Of a stretch of 28,547 bases of DNA, positions 8,987-19,007 are shown piece by piece. Where the stretch lies: contig MPUH01000949.1 in NCBI GenBank assembly GCA_001970955.1, positions 1 to 28,547 on the forward strand, read 5' to 3'. Each line of letters starts with the position of its first letter. The stretch's first letter is position 1. The notes under the pieces are model-generated. The model had not been told where the DNA came from, ran no database searches, and saw only the letters and a list, made by a program, of their open reading frames with translations. The translations under genes were made by a program, and so were the position numbers. This DNA is from Stentor coeruleus. Taxonomy: Eukaryota > Ciliophora > Heterotrichea > Heterotrichida > Stentoridae.

Positions 8987-11290
8987 CAAGTTAAAGTTAA
9001 TAAGTTAATAATTTTAATTGTTACAAAATAAATAAAAAGTTTATTTCTGGAAATTGACTTTAAAGAAATTAAAAAATAGCACATGAGGTCAGGCAGAAAA
9101 AAAAATCGGAAAAATATAAGCGATTTTGATGATTTAGGAGTTTTAATAAATTGTTGATAGACTTGAAAAAAATAATATTTTAAGAAAAGGCTATTTATTG
9201 ACTATAAATGAGTTATTAATAGGCTGTTAATAAGTTTTTAATTGATTATTATTGGAATATTAATAGGCTACCATTATTCTATTTGCAGAATATAACTATA
9301 ATTATTTACCTTTCGAGATACTTATTCTATAAGTTTTAATTATAACAAAATGTTTATGTGATCTATTTAATTAAGTATAACTAGAAATAATAAAATAATC
9401 TCAGAGGTTTCATCAGATTTTAGAGGTTTGAGGTATATGAAAACCTCTTATTTTCCTGTTAAAAATTTTATTTGTGCTTCAAGTCTGGACAAGCTATTTG
9501 TGAGTGTAGAATCATTCTTTCCTAAGGTCAAAGTTTAGGTTAAGGATGAAATAGGGTGATTAAACTCAGTTAATATTTGATTAGTGAAGATTACTAAATA
9601 GGAAAATAGAGTCAGGAAATTTATTAGAAATAATTTTGCTAATAACAGATAAAAATAAATACACCTCAATTTTAAAGGTTTGCATGCAATAAAGATTGAA
9701 CAAATGATAACTATGAAATTTCAAAAAAAATCTACCTATTATTACTATAAATATGCACTCATAATGTATTTTATAATCAGAGATCAATTTAATAAAATAT
9801 ATTATTCTAATGAATGCATACCTTGCTTTAGGGTTTTCTGATACCTGAAATTTTATTAGGATAATTTTAATTTTTTATTTATAAAAGATAACTTAGAGTT
9901 TTTTTATAATATAAGCATATATTCTAAGTGTTTAATTTGATATTTATAAGAATAAAGCTAAAGAAATACATTCACTCATAAATTTATAACATCCCTTGTT
10001 ATGTCTAGGTATAAATTCAATGCTTCAATATAGCTTTTTTCTGAAGCGTAGAGAGAGCTTGGAATTGGCATTTACTTGGTAGTGAATAACAATCTGGCTC
10101 TATTTTCTTTTGAAAACTCTATAAAGTCTTCAAGGATAATACCCATTTGAAAAATACTAAGTACTAGTTTAAAAGTATCTCAGGCTATAAAAGCCAGGCT
10201 TAGCTGAATTTTCCTCTTCCACTCCCATTAACAGATTATCTGATTGCCTGGCGATTTTATTAAAATTTTTGTTTCCCTTTTAAGTTATTTAAGAAGGGCT
10301 ACCTAACTTACTATATTTCAAAGGGAAAATATTTGATGAATAAACCATTGTATATTACAACACTCCTTCAATAATTTTATATATCAGAATGCTTCTTAGC
10401 TAAAAACATAGTTATAATGGAATAGAAAATGCTTGGAAATGGTATAAATATAAGTGTTTATATTGAACTTTTTTCAACAAATCTAAGGTTTAGAAACTTA
10501 GAATAGTTCTAATTTGTCTTAATGCATTAGACTACAAGCAACTGCAAAGAAAAAGATCTAAAAAATCAAAGTTATGATCACAAAAAATAAAAATGTAACT
10601 ATGCTATTATAAGACTTTTAGTATGGGAACTGAAAGTTCTAACTATAGAAAATTGCATCTTAAGCATTTCTATTATATATTTCACTAAAAGCATAATCTT
10701 TAGTTTATTATCCTGAATATACTAGGAATTACTTCATACCCTTGTCGAGTTTTTTGTAACTCATATAAAACTTATCAACAGTATTAAGAAATTATGATAC
10801 TGGGCCTAAAATTTTCATAGCTTTGAGCTCTCTTATTTTAAGACTATTAGTAAATTTTATAGTTTGTTACTTAAATCAGATGCCAAGATTCTTTTAAATA
10901 ATAGTAATGCAGTAAGAGTATTATTGATTTGGTTTATCAAATAAAAAAGTGAAAAATAGTCAGCTCATTATATTCTCCACCAAGAAAACTTGGTTGTGTT
11001 GAGCTTTGGCTGACTTTCGTAAGTTAATAATGACTATAATTATTAGCAGTATTTCATTATCGTTACTTTATTCAATTTTTTTATTACTATACAAAGGCAT
11101 CGCAGGAAGTATTATATTCCTCATACTTTTTAGAATATAACCAGGCTGATGCTTTTTAGGTGTCCCAAAAATTCAATTTCCACATTTATATGGATATACA
11201 ATTAAATTAATATTAGCTTATAGATTTAAAACCATTTTCTTCCATATCGATATTAAGACTAAAAAAGCAAGCTTTTATTATTAATAATTA
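8987..11290. other. Long gene-less spacer inside unit B
   Basis: The counterpart of 4416-6557, with dense substitutions and indels plus an extra block of about 200 bp around 9360-9660. Stops occur in all frames and no RNA gene is seen. It lacks the strand skew of the single-copy spacers. Confidence 0.6.
11228..11270 (+). promoter_or_regulatory. Conserved Myb-upstream element, copy 2
   Basis: AAAACCATTTTCTTCC followed by a TATCGATATTAAGACTAAA-like run, 63 bp before the ATG, matching the elements at 6495 and, inverted, at 14633. Confidence 0.55.
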
Positions 11291-12004
11291 ATGGCCTTTG
11301 AAAGATGCAAACCTAAGCTCTGGAAAGTCGAAGAAGACTTGAAACTTCAAGAACTTGTTAAAACTCTTGGTGAGAAAAAATGGGTTCAGGTAGCAAAAGG
11401 ACTAGAAGAAAGTTTGTCTATATTTAGAACACCAAAACAATGTCGAGATAGGTGGTCGAATAGGTCAAGTCAGGTGAATCCTATTCCATTTAGTGATAGG
11501 GAGATTAAAATCATACTAAGGGGTCAAAAAAAATTCGGTAATAAATGGTCTAAAGTGGCAAAACTCTTGTCAGGAAGATCTGAAAACCAAGTAAAGAATT
11601 TCATGCACTCAACTATCCGTAGGAATATTAGGAGATTCAATAAAGGTAAGTTAGAGTCTGAAAAAATAAAATTCAGTTCTTTGAGCTTATTAGATAACCT
11701 TGAAATTCGAGAAATTTTAACGGCTAAAAAGAGCGTAAGCAAATCTTTTTTCATGCAAAAATTCTTATCAAATGAAGCTAAAGAAATAATCAAATCTATG
11801 CATGACAGTATAACACAGTCTTCTAAATCTAAAGTAAAGATCTTGGAAAATCCTTCTTATATAAACTTTTCTGGCTTTGAAGTTTGGAATCTTAAAGACT
11901 TTGAAGATATTACTGTAAATGAAGATTCCCAAGAGTATTGCGTTACTAGAAATGAAATAAATGAAGAAGAGTATGAATATCGGCTTAGCTTTGAAGATTA
12001 TTAA
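11291..12004 (+). CDS. Two-repeat Myb/SANT DNA-binding protein, copy 2
   Basis: A 237-residue paralogue of the protein at 6558-7271, with the same two Myb repeats and the same C-terminal acidic tail. By eye there are about 25 replacements (for example residues 6, 17, 24, 25, 43, 62, 70 and 77, then many after 130). The second repeat's recognition helix and the basic segment (about 78-130) are identical. There is no indel in 714 bases, although the surrounding duplicated spacer has many. The frame is therefore probably under selection, unlike the triphosphatase copy in the same unit. Copy 2 could be an active factor with overlapping DNA targets and a diverged effector half. The start is the ATG in AATAATTAATGG, as in copy 1. 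Confidence 0.88.
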   Translation: MAFERCKPKLWKVEEDLKLQELVKTLGEKKWVQVAKGLEESLSIFRTPKQCRDRWSNRSSQVNPIPFSDREIKIILRGQKKFGNKWSKVAKLLSGRSENQVKNFMHSTIRRNIRRFNKGKLESEKIKFSSLSLLDNLEIREILTAKKSVSKSFFMQKFLSNEAKEIIKSMHDSITQSSKSKVKILENPSYINFSGFEVWNLKDFEDITVNEDSQEYCVTRNEINEEEYEYRLSFEDY

Positions 12005-13844
12005 ACATCTTAAACAATGAACAATTTTTATAAATAAAAATTAATATTATCAATCTAAATTTATCTAAAAAAGCTATATTTCTACTAATGAAATCAAATA
12101 AAACTTCAATTTTAAAGAGTATAAATTTTAGTTTTTTTAATAAGTTCTATACACATTTTTTTTCTTAGAAGACTTTTAAAGTTTTGTTTGGTTTATGAAA
12201 TAGTCAAAGTACCGACTTCACAATTTCCATGATTCAGTTCATTTTTAATGGTTTTGAGCTAAGTTTAAAGGTATAAATAATTTACACAAGTTTATAAGAA
12301 TATATATTTTTTACCTTTATACTTAAGCTATTCATAATAAAATTCTCAACTGATTTCCCTTAAAGTAACCCTTTGAAGCGATTTGAGTAGTAAAAAGTTA
12401 AAAATTTGTATAGAAATTTGACGCATAAGTATATTATTAGCCTTCAAAAGAATTTTTACTGCAATTATTTTCTAGTATTTCAGTGTATTATTAAAATTTA
12501 TATTAAAAAGTTCAGGAATTTTGCTGATAGAACTTCCTAGATGATTATAAAACCAATTGTACTCTCTGATATTAATTCTATAGCAATTAAAAATTATATC
12601 CTTATTATATCCTCATAATACCTTAGATAAGCACTCTAATTAGTTTAGTCTCTTGCAAATCATTAACAGAATTTTCTTTATTTGTTGGCTCAAGGGTATT
12701 AAATCAAAACAAGAATTCTGATTTTTTTTAAATAATTTTTTTTATGCAGCCGTACAACAAATACTCAGAGAAAACTATGAATAAGGCAAACAGTTAATTT
12801 TTTATTATTAAGTTGAGAAAGTTTGGGAATAAAATACTCCAAGAAGCACTAAAAAAAAGGGTTAGCCTGTAATCACAGCTGATAAGTATCCTAAAAGAGT
12901 AAAAAAATATTTTCCCTTGACTGATATAAAAGTCTAAGGAAAATAATAAAATCCACAAAAAATATTAAAGGAATACCCAGCAAGAAGAACTCTAGGGTAA
13001 AACTAAAAAGCGTACTATACATATAAGCAAGCTAAGAACTCTATTGAATTTTATTATTACAACATTGAAAATAATACCAGAAAGTGCGTGTAAATTTGAA
13101 GGCATAGATTTTTGACAAGGATATTAAAGGAATCAATACAAAATAATGAATTTTTATACTTTACCTCATCCTCAAGGAGGATTTTCAAATAAGTATTAAG
13201 GCATTCAAATTCTTCTTTAGGATGGAAAACTTTAAAATGAAATAGTCCTTTAAAGCTACGCCAAAATAATAAAATATATTAAAATACAAAATAACTAATA
13301 AACATAAGCGAATATGATCATAAAGAACAGCTTTTTAATATACTTTTACACTTTTGTTTCTGGTTCATATTTAAAATAGTGTGAAAACCCAAAATAATTG
13401 AATATTTTATTGCTTAGATACTAAATATCAAATAGACATTGAACTTCTAAAATATTTATAAGAGCATTTTTCTTATAAAATATCCAAAATATTTTATAAT
13501 TTCTGAATTACTTAGTTTATTAAGGGTAAATATAAATTTTCCTTTTGTCCCGGTATCAAAATCTATTTGTATTTTTTTAAAAACTATATCTAATCTCAAA
13601 CAAAAATATTTTCTTATATGCATTTTACCATAATAAAAATAATTATGTCTTTAAATTCTCTCATATCTGAGTTTAATTTTTCTACCTTTTATACAAATGC
13701 ATGGTTAACTTTTATTTATCTCATTAAAATCTAATGCAAAATTTTTAAAGCTTAGCTTAACTTTACATTTAACATATTAATAAATAAATTTAATTGGTAA
13801 TGTAAATACTTATTATACTTAATTTCTATGATTTTTTCACTATC
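12005..13844. other. Gene-less region between Myb copies 2 and 3
   Basis: Positions up to about 12825 are the 3' flank of unit B. Beyond that, about 1 kb of AT-rich DNA has no recognisable gene. One 23-codon open stretch between in-frame TAG and TAA (about 12863-12935; reads PVITADKYPKRVKKYFPLTD) looks protein-like and may be a coding relic, but I cannot name a family. Confidence 0.45.
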
Positions 13845-14568
13845 TTAGAATGCTTGATAATCTTCAAAGTTAAGTGTGAATTCAAAATCTTCTTCATTAT
13901 TGTCATTGCATATAATGTAATACTCTTCATATTGTAAATTTGTATTAATATCTTCGAAGTCCTGAATATTCCAGTCTTCAAACCCAGAAAAGCTGGTTTG
14001 TGAAAGGCTTTTCAATGTTTTTGGCATAGATTCAGTAATTTGTGCCATAGTGTTATGTGTTGAATTTATAATTTCTTTAGCTTCAGTAGATAGAAATTTC
14101 TGCATAAGATCTGACCTTTTTGCTTCCTTTTTAGCTGTTAAAATTTCTCGAATCTCAGGGTTTTTTAATATGTCTAAAGAGCTAAAATGTATTTTTTTCG
14201 CTCTCTAATTTTCCTTTATTAAACCTCCGCATGTTTCTACGAATAGTTGCATGCATAAAATTTTTCACTTGGTTTTCTGATCTTCCTGGTAAAAGCTTTG
14301 CAAGTTTAGACCATTTATTATCAAATTTTTCTTGGCCTTGGAGAATAATTTCAATCTCATCATTGTTGAATGGGCTGGTGTTTGTATTATTTAAACCATT
14401 CGCCCACCTTTCTCGACATTGTTTTGGGGTTCTAAAGATATGTAGACTTTCTTCTAATCCTTTGGCCACCTGAACCCATTTGTTCTCACCAAGAGCTTCA
14501 ACAAGTTCTTGGAGTTGCAAGTCTTCTCTAGCTTTCCATAGGTTAGGTTTTCTTCTATCAAAGACCAT
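13845..14568 (-). pseudogene. Two-repeat Myb protein, copy 3, with a single-base frameshift
   Basis: An inverted third copy. Codons from 14568 give both Myb repeats (MVFDRRKPNLWK at the start, RTPKQCRERW, GRSENQVKNFMHA and the RRNMRRFNKGK basic run), stopping at a TAG (14182-14184). The family sequence resumes in the next frame and runs to the acidic end NFEDYQAF and TAA at 13845. The break is one extra base in a run of seven T on the + strand (14192-14198); copies 1 and 2 have six A at that point on the sense strand. The shift falls after the DNA-binding half, so a truncated 128-residue binder could still be made. A homopolymer read error is a real alternative. Homology to copies 1 and 2 also covers at least 130 bp upstream. 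Confidence 0.85.
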
Positions 14569-14597
14569 TAATTATTATAATAATAAATACCTTTTCT

Positions 14598-14633
14598 TTT
14601 TATCCTAATATTGACATGGAAGAAAATGGTTTT
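14598..14633 (-). promoter_or_regulatory. Conserved Myb-upstream element, copy 3
   Basis: On the minus strand, AAAACCATTTTCTTCC then ATGTCAATATTAGGA, 65 bp before the copy 3 ATG. It is the same element and nearly the same spacing as in copies 1 and 2, although this copy is the most divergent of the three. Confidence 0.5.
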
Positions 14634-16252
14634 AATTTTACAAGCTAATAACAATGGAAAATAGTATGCATATACAAAATCGAAATTTATTTTTGGGTCT
14701 TTTAAAAAAAAGGATAGCCCATTTTATTGGCACAACTGAATGGCTCTGAAATTTTTCTCTGATTTTTGCGGTACTCAACTACTAGATCTAGAATTTTCTT
14801 TATTGTAGTATTGATTTTTTGCAAAATACTAAAAGTTTAGGTATGGGTATAATATTAAGTTCTAATACTAGAGATAATAGAAATATATTATTTTATAACT
14901 CATAAGAGCCAGCTGAGAAGTGTTCTTGATCATGATAAAAACTATTGTGTGAGATAATATAAATCATAAAAGATATCAAAAACTCAAAAACAATTTTTAG
15001 GAAAACAGTTTCTTCATATATTTTAGAAAAAATGAAGTACGATTCATCTTATAGTAAAGTTTTCAATGGGAAGGCCCACGATGTAATTTCCTGTAATAAC
15101 AGCTTATATCTCTTAAGCTGAAGTTCTAGGTTAATCCAGTTACATTTTTATTTATTATAATTATAACTTTGATTTTTTGATTTAATTATGATTCAATCAT
15201 ACGGACACTAGGCTAATTTATTAGACAAGCTTAGAGGTCTGTTTAATTTTTTAAATTCTTGAGAAAAGTATAAGAGTTTGTTTAAGGTTTGTATTAATGC
15301 TTATTTTGACAACATTTTTATGTCTTGTAATTATATTTTAAAGCTAATTTTACTATATTCTGATATATAAAAAGATTATGGAAGGTTTATAATATATTAT
15401 GTTATTATTGTTATTTCAAAGCCTACTTTATATCTCATGGCATATTATTTAAAATCTATACGATAATATTAAGTTATCTACCAAAAATATTAAACTATTC
15501 TTAAAGCCTTTAAAAGGAAAATTAAACTTTTATAAGAAAAACACTTGATATTTGTTTAAGATATACCAAATGGTGGGGGAGTTTAAATACGCAATTTTCG
15601 ATAATATAAGATGTTTTAAAATAATTAAATATCATGTCTTCAAGCTTTATAAGCTTAAAAGGTTTAAAGAGTTGGAGAGAAAATGCAACCAATTTATAAT
15701 ATAATCTAAATAAGATGAAATATGATGAAATGCTATAGTGTATTATAAAATAGAATAAAGCTTAGTTGATTTTGTGTATATTCTTGGTTTTAATAGAAAA
15801 TTATATATAAAGAAAGTTATAAATGCTTATATTTAACTTTTAAGTATCTTGAATGATTTTAATAGCAAGAATATACTTTAGACTTACTCTTGCAAGCAAC
15901 ATATTATATACATAGGAATATATCTCAATATCAGTTTAAAGTTAACTTTAATAAGTTCAATCATCAAAAATGACTTCAAATAAAATTGAATACTTTTATT
16001 AAGCCCTTCCCTGATGATAAAATTATCTTTTTGAAAATTTAATTTTATTACCAATTATAATGTATTCTTTTACTTTAAAATTCTAATATTATCTCAAAAT
16101 CGAAATAGTATTTTCCTATAAAATTCAATGCCTAATTATTTTTATGTCTTGAAGTTTTGACATTCAAATAATTAAAGCCTGTGCATTTGGAGTTTATAAA
16201 ATTTTTGATAGACTTTGAGAATTAATAAAATCAATTTTTTTGTTTTTTGCTT
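14634..16252. other. Gene-less region upstream of Myb copy 3
   Basis: The first roughly 130 bp match the upstream flanks of Myb copies 1 and 2 on the minus strand (including a CCCAAAAAT tract and GTATATGCATACTATT). The remaining 1.5 kb is AT-rich with stops in all frames. I see no gene, RNA or repeat in it. Confidence 0.5.
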
Positions 16253-16450
16253 ATTGAATCAATTCTTTGACTTCAGTCGAAAAAAAAGTCAGAATTAAAA
16301 TTAGCCTTTTTACTTTCTTGTCCACTAATAGAATTTCTCGAATTTCAGGGTTTCTCAATATACTTAAAGAGTTAATTTTTTTTTTGCTTTTAGTTTTACC
16401 TCTAAAAAATTATTATATATTTCTGGGAATTATTACATGCATAAAAAAAA
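16253..16450 (-). pseudogene. Relic of a fourth Myb copy
   Basis: Aligns with the middle of copy 3 (about 14060-14275) in the same orientation. The best stretch is GAATTTCTCGAATTTCAGGG (16331-16350), followed by TATACTTAAAGAGTTAA, and further on by a TTATTACATGCATAAAA match to the end of the second repeat. It is full of indels with no open frame, and the ends of the gene are not found. An open stretch on the opposite strand here is chance. Confidence 0.72.
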
Positions 16451-16917
16451 TTATATATGAAACAAACATGAAAAGCATAAAAAGATTTTTTAAATATAAG
16501 AAGTAGTTAAACACATTTCTTCATCCAACGCAACACAAGCATCTTTGAAAAAATCATATCACTAGCATTCTTAAAAGCAATAATTAGCATAATAGTTTTT
16601 CTTTATTATAACTTTATCTAAAGTTAAACTATTTTTCATAATCAAACAATATTATCTTTAGGTGATAAATATCAAATTAAATTAAAATACCCAATAAATG
16701 CCAAATTCATCCGACTTCAACAAAAAATCCTACTTTGTTAATATAGAAATTATTTGTTTAATTAAAAACCTCACTCTGTCTTCCATCATTACAACTTTTT
16801 TTCAAAAAACCCCAAATCCCTATCTTTAAAACCAATAAGCTTCCTTCCTACAACATACTTCACTATCCCTAAAATAATCTCCTAAAATCCCCCTAATCCT
16901 CACAACATTCTACTCAT
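16451..16917. other. C-rich spacer left of the ODC locus
   Basis: No gene is seen. From about 16700 the + strand becomes C-rich and G-poor, marking a return to the composition of single-copy spacers after the neutral duplicated region. Confidence 0.5.
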
Positions 16918-17097
16918 ATATAAAGAATTCTTTACTTACTATCTAATTCACCCAGTGAATCTTGGTTGATGAAAATCCATTGAAATTAGTTGAAGCAGCC
17001 ATATTATATATAAGAAATTTTTTACTTACTATCTAATTCACCCAGTGAATCTTGGTTGATGAAAATCCATTGAAATTAGTCGAAGCGGCCATAGTAT
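16918..17097 (-). repeat. 90-bp tandem duplication of the ODC 3' end
   Basis: The last roughly 20 codons of the ornithine decarboxylase gene, with its stop and a little 3' flank (17008-17097), are repeated at 16918-17007, offset 90 bp. The stretch from the stop through 45 coding bases is identical. Further in, the two coding differences are synonymous (Ala GCC/GCT and Ser TCG/TCA); beyond that the copies diverge. The left copy has no gene attached. Confidence 0.88.
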
Positions 17098-18265
17098 AGG
17101 CGCCAAAGTTATCGAATATCATCCAATCACCAACTTCAAGCTGAGGCATTTCAAGTTCTCTCGACACACAATCAATTCCATCACAGGTCGGTCCCCAAAT
17201 TACAGATTTAAAGACATGTTCAAAAGAATCATCTAAAATCTGCAGCTTGTCATTAATAAACACAGCTGAAGGTTTGCAAACCTTATGATCAAAAACTACA
17301 CAAATGAAAGCTGTGTACAGACCTTCATTCACATAATACATGATTTTTTCTACCTGTAAATTCTTGTCGTTACTAGATAAAACTTGACGATTATTTGACA
17401 AGAGCTTTTTACTAGATACCGAAACAGCTAAAGTAAATACTCTTTGGGCAAACTACCTTCCAGGTTCAGCAATGATTCTAAGTTTTTTATTATCTATTAC
17501 ATCTGGGAAGAATTCATCTAAAGCTTCTTTTATAGTCCTTGCTATTCTTTCAAATAACGATGATCCTGATGAGATTTCTTTTTCTAAATCAGAAAATCCT
17601 CCACCAATGTCTAATAAAGTAAAGTTAAAGCCTAGCTCACATTTAGCAAAATCAAATAGCTGTTTACAGTTCTTTATAGCATAATAGAATGCATTAGGAC
17701 TTTTACAACCACTACCAACATGGAAACTAACACCAATTACGTTCATTGATAAGTTATGGGCAACTTGTAGTAGTTATTCTGCATCTTTTAAGCTTGCACC
17801 GAATTTTTCTTTGAATGAACAATCTGATTCGAATTCTTCAACTTGAATCCTAATGACGAGTTCAGCTTCAGGGAAGATGCTTTTGATTTTTACGAGCTCC
17901 GATTCGTTATCAAAGGTCATCATCTTGATTCTGTTTTCTTTAGCAAATCTCAAATGGGATATTCCTTTGGATGTGTTGGCATAGATTATTTTCTCTTCAG
18001 GAATATCAAAGTTTAAAGCTAGACTTAATTCTGCAGTACTAGCACAGTCAAAGCCAATGTTTGGAAGTTTTGAAAGACACTCGACGAGTTGAGGATTTGG
18101 GTTACATTTGATGGCATAGAATGGCTCAACTCTTGGCATGAGTAGGGTCCATTGATTATATAATGCTTGTATCTGCGTAAGGTCTCCTATATAGAAAGAC
18201 TCTCCATCTTGCTCTTGTTGAATCAAATTTTCGATAAGTTTAGACCTAGAAAATGTTGACAGCAT
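17033..18265 (-). pseudogene. Ornithine decarboxylase reading frame interrupted by two in-frame stops
   Basis: Read continuously, 410 codons give a full-length eukaryotic-type ornithine decarboxylase (group IV, PLP-dependent; ornithine to putrescine, first step of polyamine synthesis, cytosolic homodimer). Present are the PLP lysine in YAIKCN (Lys53), SFHVGSGC, DIGGGF, AEPGR, and the WGPTCDG active-site Cys (about 361), followed by GDWMIFDNFGAYT. The frame is broken only by TAA at codon 164 (17774-17776) and TAG at codon 271 (17453-17455). The TAG replaces the Tyr normally found after AEPGR. Sequence on both sides stays aligned with no frame change, so these are base substitutions, not indels. 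It is either a young pseudogene, stop readthrough, or an assembly or variant issue. I call it a pseudogene for lack of proof of readthrough. A 3'-end fragment is duplicated next door. Confidence 0.8.
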
Positions 18266-19007
18266 AAAGACTATAAATCATGCTAAGGTTAGCTTTAAAT
18301 ATGCACACTATCCACACAAATTTTCAAGTTTTTTCTAGTAAAAGTTTATAGTTTATCTAAATATATCAAGAGGCTACTAGTGAGTTTGATTAAAATTGAC
18401 CTTGATTGGGTTTGATTTTTGAGATTTAGGATTTAGGATTTTTTAAGGTGTTATTTTAATGTTAGGATTCAAAAAAGATAAGATGCATTTGATGGGGTAG
18501 GTTTTTTAAAGGTAAAGATAATTAATAGGTTTGGATTTGGTATATATAGAAAGTGAAGATATATGATAAAATAGGGAGATTTAGGTGATAAGTTTTACTA
18601 TTGGTAGAATATTTATTTGGTTTGTAGAATATTGAAAATTAGATGGGGAAGGTTTTTGTTAAGATTGGGGGTTAGAGATTGGATGCAATAAGATAATTTG
18701 TTTTTGGGGGGTTTGATGTTTATTGTTATTGATATTTTTATAATGAATATTAAGATAGTAGGTAAGATTATGATAAAAAAAGTAGTCTAGCATCACCTAT
18801 ATTAGCAATAACAGAAACTTCAAGTTACTTTTTAATACCCACTAGCAATAATATTTTAATAAAATATGTGAAAATAATTTTCGCTAATTTTATCATATTT
18901 AAATTCTACATCTATTCCTTAAAAAATACATCCTCTATACTAAAATCTTCATCAAACAACAGTCTAATTACTCCTAAACTCATCATCTTAAACCCTTATA
19001 AAAATAA
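18266..19007. other. Spacer with a strong strand-composition switch
   Basis: Positions 18421-18720 contain about 81 G and 4 C on the + strand, with many GATTTAGG/TTAGGATT-like words (for example 18422-18438). After about 18840 the spacer turns C-rich and G-poor up to the coiled-coil gene's stop. It holds the ODC upstream region and the coiled-coil gene's 3' flank. No gene is seen. Confidence 0.65.

Larger units (their letters stand above)
8205..12825 (+). repeat. Duplicated unit B: broken triphosphatase, long spacer, Myb, 3' flank
   Basis: The second copy of the unit described at 3628-7860, in the same orientation, about 4.6 kb. The triphosphatase has decayed and the Myb frame is intact. Extra bases relative to unit A lie at about 9360-9660 and in the Myb 3' flank at about 12030-12220. 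Confidence 0.8.

Noticed and set aside
3642-12004. Endogenous large-DNA-virus origin for the triphosphatase/Myb units
   Set aside because: Cet1-like triphosphatases also occur in fungi and protists, Myb repeats are common in ciliates, and no capsid, polymerase or packaging gene is nearby.
16267-16506. A 79-codon open frame on the + strand
   Set aside because: It runs antisense over the Myb relic, is Lys/Ile/Phe-rich, and has no recognisable features.
17440-17456. A 15-nt GT...AG stretch in the ODC (minus strand, beginning GTAGTTTGCC) that would splice out the TAG
   Set aside because: It would delete five residues at a conserved place (after AEPGR), although the unspliced sequence aligns with the family without a gap. 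The other stop (TAA, codon 164) has no intron that removes it.
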